Positions 15,501 through 23,758 of a stretch of DNA of 64,000 nt are shown piece after piece; position 1 is the first letter of the stretch; every line of letters begins with the position of its first letter. Source of the DNA: Chryseobacterium angstadtii (lineage in GTDB: Bacteria > Bacteroidota > Bacteroidia > Flavobacteriales > Weeksellaceae). Location of the stretch: the NCBI RefSeq assembly GCF_001045465.1, contig NZ_LFND01000003.1:558001-622000 (forward strand), given 5' to 3'. Position numbers and translations under genes: made by a program. The notes beneath the pieces are model-generated. The model saw only the letters and a list, made by a program, of their open reading frames with translations, was not told the origin of the DNA and ran no database searches.

Positions 15501-18430
15501 CGGTATCAGCTTTAAATATTCAGTTCCAGATTGCAGCCTTCAATGATGTTCAGACCCAGTCTGCCACACTGAAAATAAAAAATACCGAACAGCCTTTAAA
15601 AATAGAAACCGTTACTTTCAGAGATAAACTGGAGCCGAATTCCAAAGAAAAATGGACGGTGAAAGTATCAGGAAATGATAAAGAAAAAGTAAATGCTGAA
15701 GTACTAGCCAATATGTACGATATGTCACTGGATCAGTTCGCAGCCAATACATTTAGCTGGCAGAATTTATATACGCCATATTCCATCGTGACGTCTTACG
15801 ATGTGAGACAGTATCTGCTTCAGCAATACTATCAGAAAAGATTAAAATACTACAATGGAAAATATGTAGATATTCCTAATTTTAATTGGTTTGATGGAGG
15901 TCTGTACAATCAGGGAGGAAGAATCGCCCCTGGTCTGGAGGTTTACAGTACAGCTCTTCCGGCACCGGTTGCCAGCGCAAAAATGGAAAGTGTTGAAGAG
16001 GCTATAGTGGTAGGAAATAGGGCAAAAAGAGCAAACTCATTTGCTGCCGGAGATCAGCAGGCTGATGCCGATGGTGTTGCTGATAAAGAAAATTCAGCAG
16101 AAGACCTGGAAAAAGTTCCTGTACGTCAAAACTTAAATGAAACTGCATTCTTCTATCCGGATCTGAAAACAGATGCAGAAGGCAATGTTAATTTTGAATT
16201 CACTTCCCCGGAAGCATTAACGAAATGGAAACTGATGTTCCTGGCCCATACAAAAGATGCCAGAGCAGCGGTGTTGGAAAAACAGGTGGTAACGCAGAAA
16301 GAATTCTCTGTAACGCCTAACTATCCAAGATTCCTGAGAGAAGGGGATGAACTGAACCTTCAGTCGAAACTATCCAACCTTACCGATAAAAAATTGAGCG
16401 GTTCTGCGGAACTTCAGATTCTGGATGCCTTCACGAATGAAAATATTTCTTCTCAGTTCGGCATCAATGCAGGAACACAGAATTTTAATTTAGACGAAAA
16501 AGGAAACAGTGCACTCACATGGAAACTTAAAGTTCCGAATAATGTATCTTCTATTATTTTAAAAGTAGTAGCAAAAGCAGGCACCTATTCAGATGGTGAA
16601 CAGCAGGCTATAGCGATACTTCCGAACAGAATGCTCGTAACAGATGCACTTCCTGTATTTGTAAAAGAAGGCGAAACAAAAACATTTGTTTTGGATAACC
16701 TTAAAAACGCAAACTCTGCAACCATTACCAATGTTTCCAATACGTTGGAACTTACGACCAATCCGATCTGGGAAATTATGTTTGCACTGCCAAGCCTTAA
16801 AAACGACCAGAACAATTCTGCGGATGTAATCTTCAATAAATGGTTTGCCGATGTACTGGCTTCTGAAATCTTTAAAGCCAATCCGAAAATGAAGACCGTT
16901 TTTGAAGAATATCAGAATAAAGGATTACTGAATTCAAATCTTGAAAAAAATCAGGAACTGAAACAGCTTTTACTGGAAGAAACACCCTGGGTGCTGGAAA
17001 GTAAAAGTGAAGGCGAACAGATGCAGAAACTGGCTTTATTGTTCGATGCCAATACAATGAGAAACTCCGTCACTCAGGATTGGGACGATCTTAAAAAACT
17101 GCAGAATCCGGATGGCGGCTTCTCATGGTATCCCGGATATCCGAGCTCTTACGGAACATCATTGTATATCCTTAAAAATTTAGGAAAAATCAACAGCTGG
17201 CTGAAAGATAATGCAAAAGAATATCAAGGGACAGCACAGGCAGAACTGGTAGCGAAATTAGTGCAGTATGTAGATAATGAAGTAAGCAAATACTGGGATG
17301 TAAAAGCCAATAATGTCTGGAGCAACTGGGCTATGGATTATCTTGATACCCGAAACTACTTGGAAAAACAATATCCTCTGAGCGGAAAAGGAGCATCCTT
17401 GAAATCTATGGTAAAACAGAAAGCAAAAACAGCGAAGATCACAGATTTTACCTTCTTCGGACTTCACAGAGCTGCTTTACTGATGAATGATTATGGCTTA
17501 AAAGATGTTTCGGATAAATTAATGAACTATCTGAAAGAAACGTCTACCGATACAAAAACTCAGGGCGTTTACTGGAAACAGAATCTTAATGACTGGGGAT
17601 GGTTCGGATCTAAAGTGGTTAATCAGGCAGGTGCGTTGGAAGCATTCAACAAACTGAAGCCTAACGATCAGAAAATGATTGAAGATATGAAGATCTGGCT
17701 GGTGACTCAGAAAGAAGTGAACTCATGGGGAAGCTCAAGAGGAACCTCAGAAGTGATCTTTACGATTTTAAATTCAGGAAAATCCTGGACAGGTGCAGAA
17801 AGCGATAAAGCAACAATCGTTTGGGGCGGAAAAGAATTAGTTCCCCAGACTCAGGCCACAGGTTATGTAAAATCAACTGTGAAAACAGACGCGGTAGATA
17901 AAAACCTGGGAACAGTAACGGTTACAAAACCGGGACCGGGAATTGTTCAAGGCGGATTGTTCTGGCAGTACTATGAAGATCTGGATAAAATAAAATCTTC
18001 CGAAAACTACATCTCCATCACCAAAGAACTTTACAAAAAAGTGAAAACGGTAAATGGGGAAGAACTTCAGAAAATTTCAGCGGATACCCCTTTAAAAGTA
18101 GGAGATAAAGTAACCGTAAGAATGATCCTGAATACAGACAGAGCGATGGAATTCATTCACATTAAAGACATGCGTGCGGCAGGATTTGAACCTACAGATG
18201 TATTGTCCGGTTACCAGTGGAAAAACAATCTGGGGTACTATCAGGCTACGAAAGATGCATCTACCAATTTCTACATCCAGTATATGCCGAAAGGAAAATA
18301 TGTCTTTGAGTATGATGTGATCTCAAATGCTTCAGGAAAATTCTCCAACGGGATTACCACCATGCAGAATTATTATGCACCGCAGATGAATGCCCATACA
18401 AAAGGGACCAATGTGCAGATTTTGGAATGA
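12557..18430 (+). CDS. Alpha-2-macroglobulin family protein, copy 2
   Basis: The 1957-residue protein is a tandem paralogue of the one just upstream and keeps its whole domain order. It has a signal peptide ending near KMHAQ. The MG2 motif FTDRAIYRPGQVVYF is near residue 554. The A2M block NETAFFYPDLKTDAEGNVNF is near residue 1195. The helical domain includes QNPDGGFSWYPGYPSS. Again no CxEQ thioester is present. The bait-position linker differs completely from copy 1: there is no TSP3 repeat, but a segment SVEEAIVVGNRAKRANSF near residues 1145-1160. This looks like a TonB-box-type motif with a basic, protease-sensitive site, followed by an acidic Ala/Asp-rich stretch. It is very probably co-transcribed with copy 1 and with ecotin downstream. 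Confidence 0.9.
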   Translation: MRNVKLIMILLCFSFFAKMHAQKYYDDQWKKVIENSAKGAYKSNLPIILDIQNHAMKENNAIQLIRSLKAEFSIVNQTVDDDKNDAASQFFKKLQGADSKLKGEEKLVYRVLLNGFFMDYYNQNSWEIEGRTNINSQDLSQIETWSKLDFKNYLKKSYQELDQQKQDMKKTSLAKYKDIFTDSKDIAYFPTLLEWYSMKKIGFLSENSLFTKNELTENRTQINITFDELIAQNNGNPKLYFMKEKLMENCNYNSCKDKLEQLQNLLKSDTEGDYKVIIMEDIMNELMAKKKDKEALAIAEQAKKQYPKSPFIDNIKSKENQIINPFLTLKYEQQTQNNLPIQLVADHKNVTEFSLNIYEVKEDFTTFMQYMQNSYNNSFGRVKKSLVRKETFQLVDAKDYQVHKTALEIKPLPSGVYVLEYSVAGSDAKDSDSRQNFYFLVSGNRIIYQAKTDRNQLSNTLKLVNSENGKPAANETLTFYEFVANKTLNKIEGKTDANGVFKFPSTSSNEYYRTFLIRQPKTNDFQMMQVYGNNGNVEDYNPNKQTRTKAQIFTDRAIYRPGQVVYFKVINTKIDKEIESVTSGVKQKITLQDANGQEVTSQNFTTNDFGSYHGSFILPKGQLNGVFYLRTDDVSQGYKDIRVEEYKRPKFEVTFDSVKDEYKYGQVIELKGKAMMFSGVALSNTTVNYEIKKHNIRWRYFWWYPNDSGNENSILGEAKTNEKGEFVIRLDLKKDEKLEGIQIDNYEINASVTDINGETQSANTQLKVSSVSHYIKAENIKNAFSDESVKLKVETLNYNEQDLKKSYHVKLSKLNAPDRIFRDNFATEVQNLPKYSKDEFISKFPHDLFDKNDEAKNWKTEKVINEKLQQTAPELDLGKLDAGDYQLELFNIEGKDTIKSSQNFSIWDKGSLKPAQKTFLTVIEPKNEFSRGEKAKVYVYSAIPDALVNVFIQDGSGKTVAESHQMKKGVLEYTADIPKDKAVSALNIQFQIAAFNDVQTQSATLKIKNTEQPLKIETVTFRDKLEPNSKEKWTVKVSGNDKEKVNAEVLANMYDMSLDQFAANTFSWQNLYTPYSIVTSYDVRQYLLQQYYQKRLKYYNGKYVDIPNFNWFDGGLYNQGGRIAPGLEVYSTALPAPVASAKMESVEEAIVVGNRAKRANSFAAGDQQADADGVADKENSAEDLEKVPVRQNLNETAFFYPDLKTDAEGNVNFEFTSPEALTKWKLMFLAHTKDARAAVLEKQVVTQKEFSVTPNYPRFLREGDELNLQSKLSNLTDKKLSGSAELQILDAFTNENISSQFGINAGTQNFNLDEKGNSALTWKLKVPNNVSSIILKVVAKAGTYSDGEQQAIAILPNRMLVTDALPVFVKEGETKTFVLDNLKNANSATITNVSNTLELTTNPIWEIMFALPSLKNDQNNSADVIFNKWFADVLASEIFKANPKMKTVFEEYQNKGLLNSNLEKNQELKQLLLEETPWVLESKSEGEQMQKLALLFDANTMRNSVTQDWDDLKKLQNPDGGFSWYPGYPSSYGTSLYILKNLGKINSWLKDNAKEYQGTAQAELVAKLVQYVDNEVSKYWDVKANNVWSNWAMDYLDTRNYLEKQYPLSGKGASLKSMVKQKAKTAKITDFTFFGLHRAALLMNDYGLKDVSDKLMNYLKETSTDTKTQGVYWKQNLNDWGWFGSKVVNQAGALEAFNKLKPNDQKMIEDMKIWLVTQKEVNSWGSSRGTSEVIFTILNSGKSWTGAESDKATIVWGGKELVPQTQATGYVKSTVKTDAVDKNLGTVTVTKPGPGIVQGGLFWQYYEDLDKIKSSENYISITKELYKKVKTVNGEELQKISADTPLKVGDKVTVRMILNTDRAMEFIHIKDMRAAGFEPTDVLSGYQWKNNLGYYQATKDASTNFYIQYMPKGKYVFEYDVISNASGKFSNGITTMQNYYAPQMNAHTKGTNVQILE

Positions 18431-18475
18431 TTTTTGGCTATAGGGAAGTAGTAAAATTTTTAAAACAAAAATAAG

Positions 18476-18964
18476 ATGAGATTTTCAAAAACTTTAATGA
18501 CAGGACTGATTATGTTGGCAGGTGTAAATGCTTTCGCACAAAAGAAAGCAGAAAAGTTTGAGAAGCTGGAGATTGAAATGTTCCCGAAAGCTAAAGACGG
18601 ATTTAAGCAGGTGTATATTCAGCTGCCTGTTGCCAAAAATGAAAGCGATTTAAAAGTGGAATTTTTTGTAGGCGCAGAGAAATTGCTGGACTGTAACAAA
18701 CATTTTTTAATGGGAAATGTGAAAACCCAGGATCTTCAGGGATGGGGCTACAACTATTATGAAGTAGAATCGAACGGTGAAACGGGAGGAACTTTAATGG
18801 CTTGCCCGGATCAGAAGAAAACCAAGAAATTTGTAACGCTTCAACCGGAGATCGTAAGATACAACAGCAAGCTTCCTTTGGTATTCTATGTACCGAAAGA
18901 CCTTGAAGTTCGTTACAGAATCTTGCGTCCTGATGCTAAAATAAAGTCAGCCGTTCAGAGATAA
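18476..18964 (+). CDS. eco: Ecotin, serine protease inhibitor
   Basis: Ecotin is a dimeric periplasmic inhibitor of trypsin-fold proteases such as neutrophil elastase. The 162-residue precursor has a signal peptide ending at FAQ (about residue 22). The reactive loop reads GTLMACPD: by comparison with E. coli ecotin (TMMAC, P1 Met84) the P1 residue is Leu107 and P1' Met108. The flanking cysteines, Cys73 and Cys110, are 37 residues apart, exactly as in E. coli. The run KFVTLQPEIVRYNSKLPLVF contains the conserved RYNSKLP motif. Ecotin follows the second macroglobulin by 45 bases with no terminator between and one after, so the three inhibitors form one probable operon. Confidence 0.96.
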   Translation: MRFSKTLMTGLIMLAGVNAFAQKKAEKFEKLEIEMFPKAKDGFKQVYIQLPVAKNESDLKVEFFVGAEKLLDCNKHFLMGNVKTQDLQGWGYNYYEVESNGETGGTLMACPDQKKTKKFVTLQPEIVRYNSKLPLVFYVPKDLEVRYRILRPDAKIKSAVQR

Positions 18965-18984
18965 TCCGAACGCTCTTTAATAAC

Positions 18985-19015
18985 AACTCCTCACATTTCG
19001 TGGGGAGTTTTTTAT
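18985..19015 (+). terminator. Rho-independent terminator after ecotin
   Basis: The stem AACTCCTCAC / GTGGGGAGTT (10 pairs with one G-T) and a 5-base loop are followed by a T run. It closes the macroglobulin-ecotin operon. Confidence 0.85.
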
Positions 19016-19103
19016 TGGTAACAATCCTTTTCTGAGCAAATGAAATAATATATTTTCTCCCGTAGACCAGTTTGACTGAGCAGCTTCAATCTTTAAAAGT
19101 CCG

Positions 19104-19412
19104 GCATCAAAATCTGCATAATCTGCAAAATCCGCGCGAGCTTAAAGATTGAATAAAAACATCTGTGCTCCTCTGTGAAATCCGTGGTTAATGAAAAATA
19201 TTAACCACAAAAGTCACAAAAGCTTTTAGACATTTATTTTTAAGCTTAAATACTTTGAAAACAGAAGTTCACTAAGGTTATGTATTAGCGGTATAAAATT
19301 TTATCGGAGATAAAATCTTTGCGCCTTATGCCCATAAAGCAAGTAAAAAAATAGCGTCTTTGCGTGTTCCAACAAGAATTTGCATCATCTGCACAATCTG
19401 CGAGATCTTAAA
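19104..19412. repeat. Composite intergenic repeats (family A and ATCTGC-type units)
   Basis: The 900-base gap after ecotin has no gene. It holds two ATCTGCATAATCTGC-like units (about 19108-19140 and 19380-19412). It also holds an element starting TTAACCACAAAAGTCACAAA at 19199-19283. The reverse complement of 47505-47590 matches this element: the same AACCACAAAA start, then TTTTTAAG, TTAAATACTTTG and AGAAGTTCA in order. The remainder of the gap (19413-19842) is AT-rich with no recognisable gene. Confidence 0.65.
19296..19375. repeat. Dispersed intergenic repeat family B, copy 1
   Basis: About 80 bases are shared with 43704-43783. In order the two copies share ATTTTATC, GATAAAATCTTTGCGCCTT, CATAAAGC, AAATAGCG, TTGCGT and TCCAACAA. 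The first two blocks contain an inverted TTTTATC / GATAAAA pair. No coding capacity is seen. Confidence 0.7.
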
Positions 19413-19842
19413 GAAATTCAAACATTAAGTTTTTAAGAAATTTAAGAAGAATATAGCTTAAAAAAAATCATTTGATTTTTCTCTTAATTCTCCTTACCTC
19501 CTTCACTCATCTTAATGTTTCAAAAAAGTAATCAGAAATGATCAATCATATCATTTCAATAAGAAACAAACTCCTTTACTTCGTATTACTTTTATAAGTG
19601 AAACGCCTTTGTCTACCTTAAAATAATGGCATTTTAAAATAGCCTTGTCTATCCTTGCGATAAAAAAACACAGCCAGTAAAGGAAAAAATCTTTTTTTTA
19701 AATTAAAACATCTCTCAAATTAAACTTAAACAGATCTGCTATATCTATCACAAATAGAAGATTAAAACTAAACACATTTTAAACTTATTTTAAATTCACC
19801 ATATTGAGGAATTATCTTTCGGTATTTAATGAATTTTTGCAT

Positions 19843-19850
19843 TATATTTG
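19843..19850 (+). promoter_or_regulatory. -7 promoter box for the efflux operon
   Basis: TATATTTG is an exact TAnnTTTG match 15 bases before the ATG of the TolC-like gene. No properly spaced TTG box was found. Confidence 0.55.
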
Positions 19851-19865
19851 TTATAAACATAAACC

Positions 19866-21275
19866 ATGAAAAACAATTTATTGATTTTTGCGTTTAGTTT
19901 TTTGGCTTTCCCCGCTTTTTGCCGGGCACAGTCTGCGCCGGATTTCAAAGAACTTCTGGACAGTGCTATGGTTTGGGATTCTGAGCTCAAAATGCAGATT
20001 ACCCAGAATAAACTCACAGACCTTGACGGACACAAACTGAAAGACATCTTTCTTCCCACTCTGGAACTCAGCGGCCAGGCCGGATACCTGAACGGTACGG
20101 TAAGACTTACGTCACCGGAAATCAATCTGGCGCCCTTCATCAATATTCCCGAAGGAAGTTTCAATAATAATGTCAACGTTTCCGGATTCTCAGGAATTGC
20201 AAAAGCAGATGCCAAAATGCTTCTCTATTCAGGTGGAAAGGTGAAATACCTTAAAAAAGCCATCGAAGAAAAAAAGATTTCCGAAGATATACTCATTGAG
20301 AAAACGAAAGATGATGTGGTAGCCAATATTTCTAAGGCCTATGATCAGCTGGCATTGATTCACCAATCCAAAAAAGTTCTCGATGAAAGTAAAAAGAGAC
20401 TTGATATCAACCGGAAAACAGCAGATAAAGCATTAGGCTATGGTCTGATTACTCCATATGATCATAAAAAGATTGAACTTGCACAGGCCACACTGAATGC
20501 CAAAATGGTAGAGTACGAAGGTAAGAAAGAACTTCTGCTCACCCAGCTTTATATTCTTACAGGGATTAATAAAGAACGTCTCAGGATGATTGATCCTGTG
20601 CTTTCACCTCTGGAACTTCTTTCTTCGGAAAAAGGAATAGAAGAAAGAGCTGAGGTTCGCGCGCTCGAGCATGGAATAACGGCTGCGGATTACAAGATAA
20701 AAGCAGAAAGAACCTGGATGATTCCTAAAGTACAGCTCATGGCTTCTGCCTATTATATTGGGCTTTACGGCAGCCGTATCAAAACTTCTGAGAATGTAAT
20801 TCCCGCGGTTCCGGCTTTAGGCTATGAAGGAGCAAAACTGGATTGGAGACCAACCAATATTAATGTTCTTCCTTTATTAACGGCCGGAGTTGGCTTCAAA
20901 TGGGAAATATTTGACGGAAAAGAAGGAAAGCATGCCGAAGAAACGGCTAAAGTTGGAAAAGAAGTTCTTCAGAATAAAAAAGAAGATGCCTTAAAAAAAC
21001 TTACTCTGAATCTGGCTAATAATCAGACGAATTATGATATAGCGACTGCACAGATCACTTTAAAAGCCAAAGAAAAGGAGTTGGCTCAAAATGCCTTGAT
21101 TCAAGCTGAAAAAGAATTCAGATACGGAATGAGTAAATCCTCACAGCTCATTGATGCCGAAAACGACCTTGAAGTGGTTGAGCTTGAATATCAGAATGCC
21201 CTTTTCAACCAGAGAAGAGCAGGAATAGAACTCATGAGATCTACTCAGGAACTCGATATTACCAAACTGTATTAA
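19866..21275 (+). CDS. TolC-family outer membrane efflux protein
   Basis: The 469-residue protein has a signal peptide (cleavage near FCRAQS) and the long helical repeats of OEP/TolC proteins, which form a trimeric outer-membrane channel with a periplasmic tunnel. Two OEP-like halves are visible: residues about 25-215 and 230-465. Each ends in a coiled region that includes the AENDLEVVELEYQNALFNQR type of helix near residue 440. It is the first of three genes (channel, adaptor, permease) with gaps of 18 and 2 bases, so they should form one export machine. The substrate is unknown. Confidence 0.88.
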   Translation: MKNNLLIFAFSFLAFPAFCRAQSAPDFKELLDSAMVWDSELKMQITQNKLTDLDGHKLKDIFLPTLELSGQAGYLNGTVRLTSPEINLAPFINIPEGSFNNNVNVSGFSGIAKADAKMLLYSGGKVKYLKKAIEEKKISEDILIEKTKDDVVANISKAYDQLALIHQSKKVLDESKKRLDINRKTADKALGYGLITPYDHKKIELAQATLNAKMVEYEGKKELLLTQLYILTGINKERLRMIDPVLSPLELLSSEKGIEERAEVRALEHGITAADYKIKAERTWMIPKVQLMASAYYIGLYGSRIKTSENVIPAVPALGYEGAKLDWRPTNINVLPLLTAGVGFKWEIFDGKEGKHAEETAKVGKEVLQNKKEDALKKLTLNLANNQTNYDIATAQITLKAKEKELAQNALIQAEKEFRYGMSKSSQLIDAENDLEVVELEYQNALFNQRRAGIELMRSTQELDITKLY

Positions 21276-21293
21276 TCCCTTACCATTAAAACG

Positions 21294-22250
21294 ATGCATA
21301 AAAATATATTCATAGCCTTTGCAGCTCTTTTTTTATTAGGGAGCTGTGCTGAAAAAAAAGAAAACCTGAATGATTCCGAAGGAAAAACAAAAAAAGAAGT
21401 AATCTCTTTTGCTCCTAAAGTAACCGGAAGAATCCTTAAAATATACGTTTCCGAAGGTCAGACTGTAAAGAAAGGGGATACGCTGGCTCTGCTTGATGTA
21501 CCGGAAGTTTCAGCAAAAATTGCTCAGGCCCAGGGAGCGGTAAGTGCCGCAACAGCCCAGGAACAGATGGCTAAAAACGGAGCTACCGCAGACCAGCTGA
21601 GACAGCTTCAGGCTAAATACAAAGGATTGAAAGAACAGTATGAATTTGCCCAGAAATCTTTTAAAAGAGCCAATAATATGTTCCGCGACAGCCTTATGTC
21701 TCCTCAGGCGTATGATGAAGTTTATGCTAAACTTCAGGGCGCAAAAGCTCAATATGATGCCGTTGTAGCAGAACTGGACGACGTACAGAGAGGAACCCGC
21801 TTCGAAAAAGTGGAAATGGCGGCCGGACAGGCTTCACAGGCCAAAGGAGCTCTTCAGGAAGCGAATGTAGCATATTCCGAAAGATACATTATGGCGACCA
21901 ATGACATGGAAATAGAAACCATCAGCTTGAATACGGGGGAACTTGCTACCGCAGGTTTTGCTTTATTCAACGGATATATTCCTGAAAGCACTTATTTCAG
22001 GTTTACAGTTCCCGAAAGTGCCATCTCAAAATATAAGAAAGGGCAGGAAGTAAACATGCAGGTGGTTTACAACAAAGAAAACCTGCTGGGAACGGTTGTC
22101 TATATCAAACAGCTGACCAGATATGCAGATATTACGACTGCTTATCCCGATTACCAGCTGCAGGATGCTGTTTACGAGATCAAAGTGAAGCCCGTAGACA
22201 TGAATAAGGCAAAAACGATATTGGTAAATGCTAACGTAATCCTGAAATAA
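21294..22250 (+). CDS. HlyD-family periplasmic adaptor lipoprotein
   Basis: The 318-residue membrane fusion protein bridges the TolC-like channel and the permease. A lipobox LLGSC near residue 18 suggests an N-terminal lipid anchor. The biotinyl-lipoyl-like half domain begins at APKVTGRILKIYVSEGQTVKKGDTLALLD (seen in two adjoining pieces, residues about 40-70). A long coiled hairpin follows from residue 75 to 195, then the second half of the barrel and beta-barrel domain. The gene ends 2 bases before the permease start, which suggests translational coupling. Confidence 0.88.
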   Translation: MHKNIFIAFAALFLLGSCAEKKENLNDSEGKTKKEVISFAPKVTGRILKIYVSEGQTVKKGDTLALLDVPEVSAKIAQAQGAVSAATAQEQMAKNGATADQLRQLQAKYKGLKEQYEFAQKSFKRANNMFRDSLMSPQAYDEVYAKLQGAKAQYDAVVAELDDVQRGTRFEKVEMAAGQASQAKGALQEANVAYSERYIMATNDMEIETISLNTGELATAGFALFNGYIPESTYFRFTVPESAISKYKKGQEVNMQVVYNKENLLGTVVYIKQLTRYADITTAYPDYQLQDAVYEIKVKPVDMNKAKTILVNANVILK

Positions 22251-22252
22251 TT

Positions 22253-23443
22253 ATGAAAGAATTTTTCCGGCTTTTGAAACGTGAGTTCAGGCTTTTTATC
22301 GGCAATTCTACGCTGAGGACCGTTTTTTTTCTGGCCCCGGTATTTTATGCCACACTTCTGGGTTTTGTTTATAAAAGCGGAAAAGTAGAAAATACACCTG
22401 TACTGGTTATAGACAGGGACAATACTCCTTTGTCAAGTCAGTTGACGGATATGCTGGATGATAATAAAAGCATCAGTATTATTAAATATGCCCAGGAACC
22501 TTTGAGTATAAAAGATGAGGTCATCAGACACGAAGCTGCTGCTGTAGTGATTATTCCGTCAAGGTTTGAAGCCAATATGCTCCAGAAAAAATACCCTGAA
22601 CTGAATGTATACATTAATACCGGAAACGTTCTGACCGCCAATTTTGCCTCTAAAGCTCTTCAGCTTACCATAGGAACTTTCTCTGCCGGAGCGTCCATAA
22701 AAGCTTTACAGAAAGCAGGAATGCCCGCAACAAAAGCAGCTACGCAGTACGAACCTTTCAAAGCCAATTACATCACCCTTTTCAATACCACCGGAAACTA
22801 CCTGATCTTTATGTGGCCTGCTATGTTAGCAGTTGTTTTGCAGCAGGTGATTCTTTTGGCCATGGCAGTAAGTTTTGCCGCTGAATTCGAAAGAGGCTCT
22901 TTTGTAAAAGAATATCTGAAAATGAAAAGATGGGCATTCCCGACGATGCTTATTAAAGTGATTCCAATCTGGTTCTTTTCTATCCTTATTGTTGGAGTTT
23001 ACTACTTTATGCATATGATTTTCCGGGTTCCGATGCCGGAAGGAATACTCAATTTTATTGTTCTTACCGCAGTGTTTGTTGGTTCTGTATCCTTCTTAGG
23101 AGTATTGATCAGTATCCTTATTCCGGACGCCTTGAAAGCGACACAGATTTTAATGGTGATTGCATCGCCGGCATTCATCATCAGCGGATTCACATGGCCT
23201 TTGAGTGCCATGCCTGCATTTGTTCAGTTTATTGCGAATATTATTCCTCTGACTCCTTTTCTTCAGGCCTTTAAAATCTTATTGATACAGAAAGGCTCTG
23301 TAGAACTCACTTTTCCTTATTTGAAACATTTAAGCATTTTACTGGTTGTTTACGGTATTCTGGGCTGGATTGCGCTAAAGATCAAACTTTGGTTTGTTTT
23401 TAGAAATGTTGTTCCAGAAGAGGTAGAGGAAGTGGTAGAGTAG
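22253..23443 (+). CDS. ABC-2 type transporter permease
   Basis: The 396-residue protein has the ABC-2 membrane layout: one N-terminal span (about residues 20-40), a large periplasmic domain, then five spans from about residue 185 to 380. The motif ISGFTWPLSAMPAFVQFIANIIPLTPFL (the conserved FxWPxxxMPxxxQ..xxxPLT block) marks the YhhJ/YadH-type export permeases. With the upstream channel and adaptor it should form a drug or lipid exporter. No ATP-binding subunit is encoded in the operon or nearby, so the ATPase must come from elsewhere. Confidence 0.88.
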   Translation: MKEFFRLLKREFRLFIGNSTLRTVFFLAPVFYATLLGFVYKSGKVENTPVLVIDRDNTPLSSQLTDMLDDNKSISIIKYAQEPLSIKDEVIRHEAAAVVIIPSRFEANMLQKKYPELNVYINTGNVLTANFASKALQLTIGTFSAGASIKALQKAGMPATKAATQYEPFKANYITLFNTTGNYLIFMWPAMLAVVLQQVILLAMAVSFAAEFERGSFVKEYLKMKRWAFPTMLIKVIPIWFFSILIVGVYYFMHMIFRVPMPEGILNFIVLTAVFVGSVSFLGVLISILIPDALKATQILMVIASPAFIISGFTWPLSAMPAFVQFIANIIPLTPFLQAFKILLIQKGSVELTFPYLKHLSILLVVYGILGWIALKIKLWFVFRNVVPEEVEEVVE

Positions 23444-23451
23444 TTGTGGAT

Positions 23452-23683
23452 TTCGTGATGCGGGTTCCGAGTTTCGAGTTTTGAGAGCTGGAGAGTTTGA
23501 GGTAAATGCAGAAACATTGAATGAATGACAAATATCTGGTGGCTGAGGGCCTCGAAGTCACCAGTTCATCTCTCTTATCTGAAAAATAAAACCTTATTTG
23601 CGTTTTACAACTAACAACCAGTAACTGACAACCAATAATCCAAACCTCGTACCTCGCATCCCGAACCTCACCCCTCAAACACG
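23452..23683. repeat. Heptad-periodic intergenic array with G-rich and C-rich arms
   Basis: Two 7-base-periodic arms flank a middle part. The left arm (23452-23500) reads in units such as TTCGTGA, TCCGAGT, TTCGAGT and TTTGAGA. The right arm (23607-23683) has 11 units such as ACAACCA, GTAACTG, AAACCTC, GTACCTC and GAACCTC. The arms resemble each other as reverse complements. Between them, 23536-23564 is an imperfect hairpin, CTGGTG...CACCAG. This 315-base gap has no gene. Confidence 0.75.
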
Positions 23684-23728
23684 TCACCATTTTTTTCATC
23701 CGGCTGTAAAATCAAAAGAAAAAACTGA

Positions 23729-23736
23729 TATATTTG
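23729..23736 (+). promoter_or_regulatory. -7 promoter box for the DUF1569 gene
   Basis: TATATTTG is an exact TAnnTTTG match 23 bases before the ATG at 23759. Confidence 0.55.
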
Positions 23737-23758
23737 CTTTCAGATAATTAGAAAGAAT

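Noticed and set aside
19866..23443. Exporter of the GG-leader peptides.
   Set aside because: The permease has no C39 peptidase domain, the operon lacks an ATPase, and no peptide gene is adjacent.
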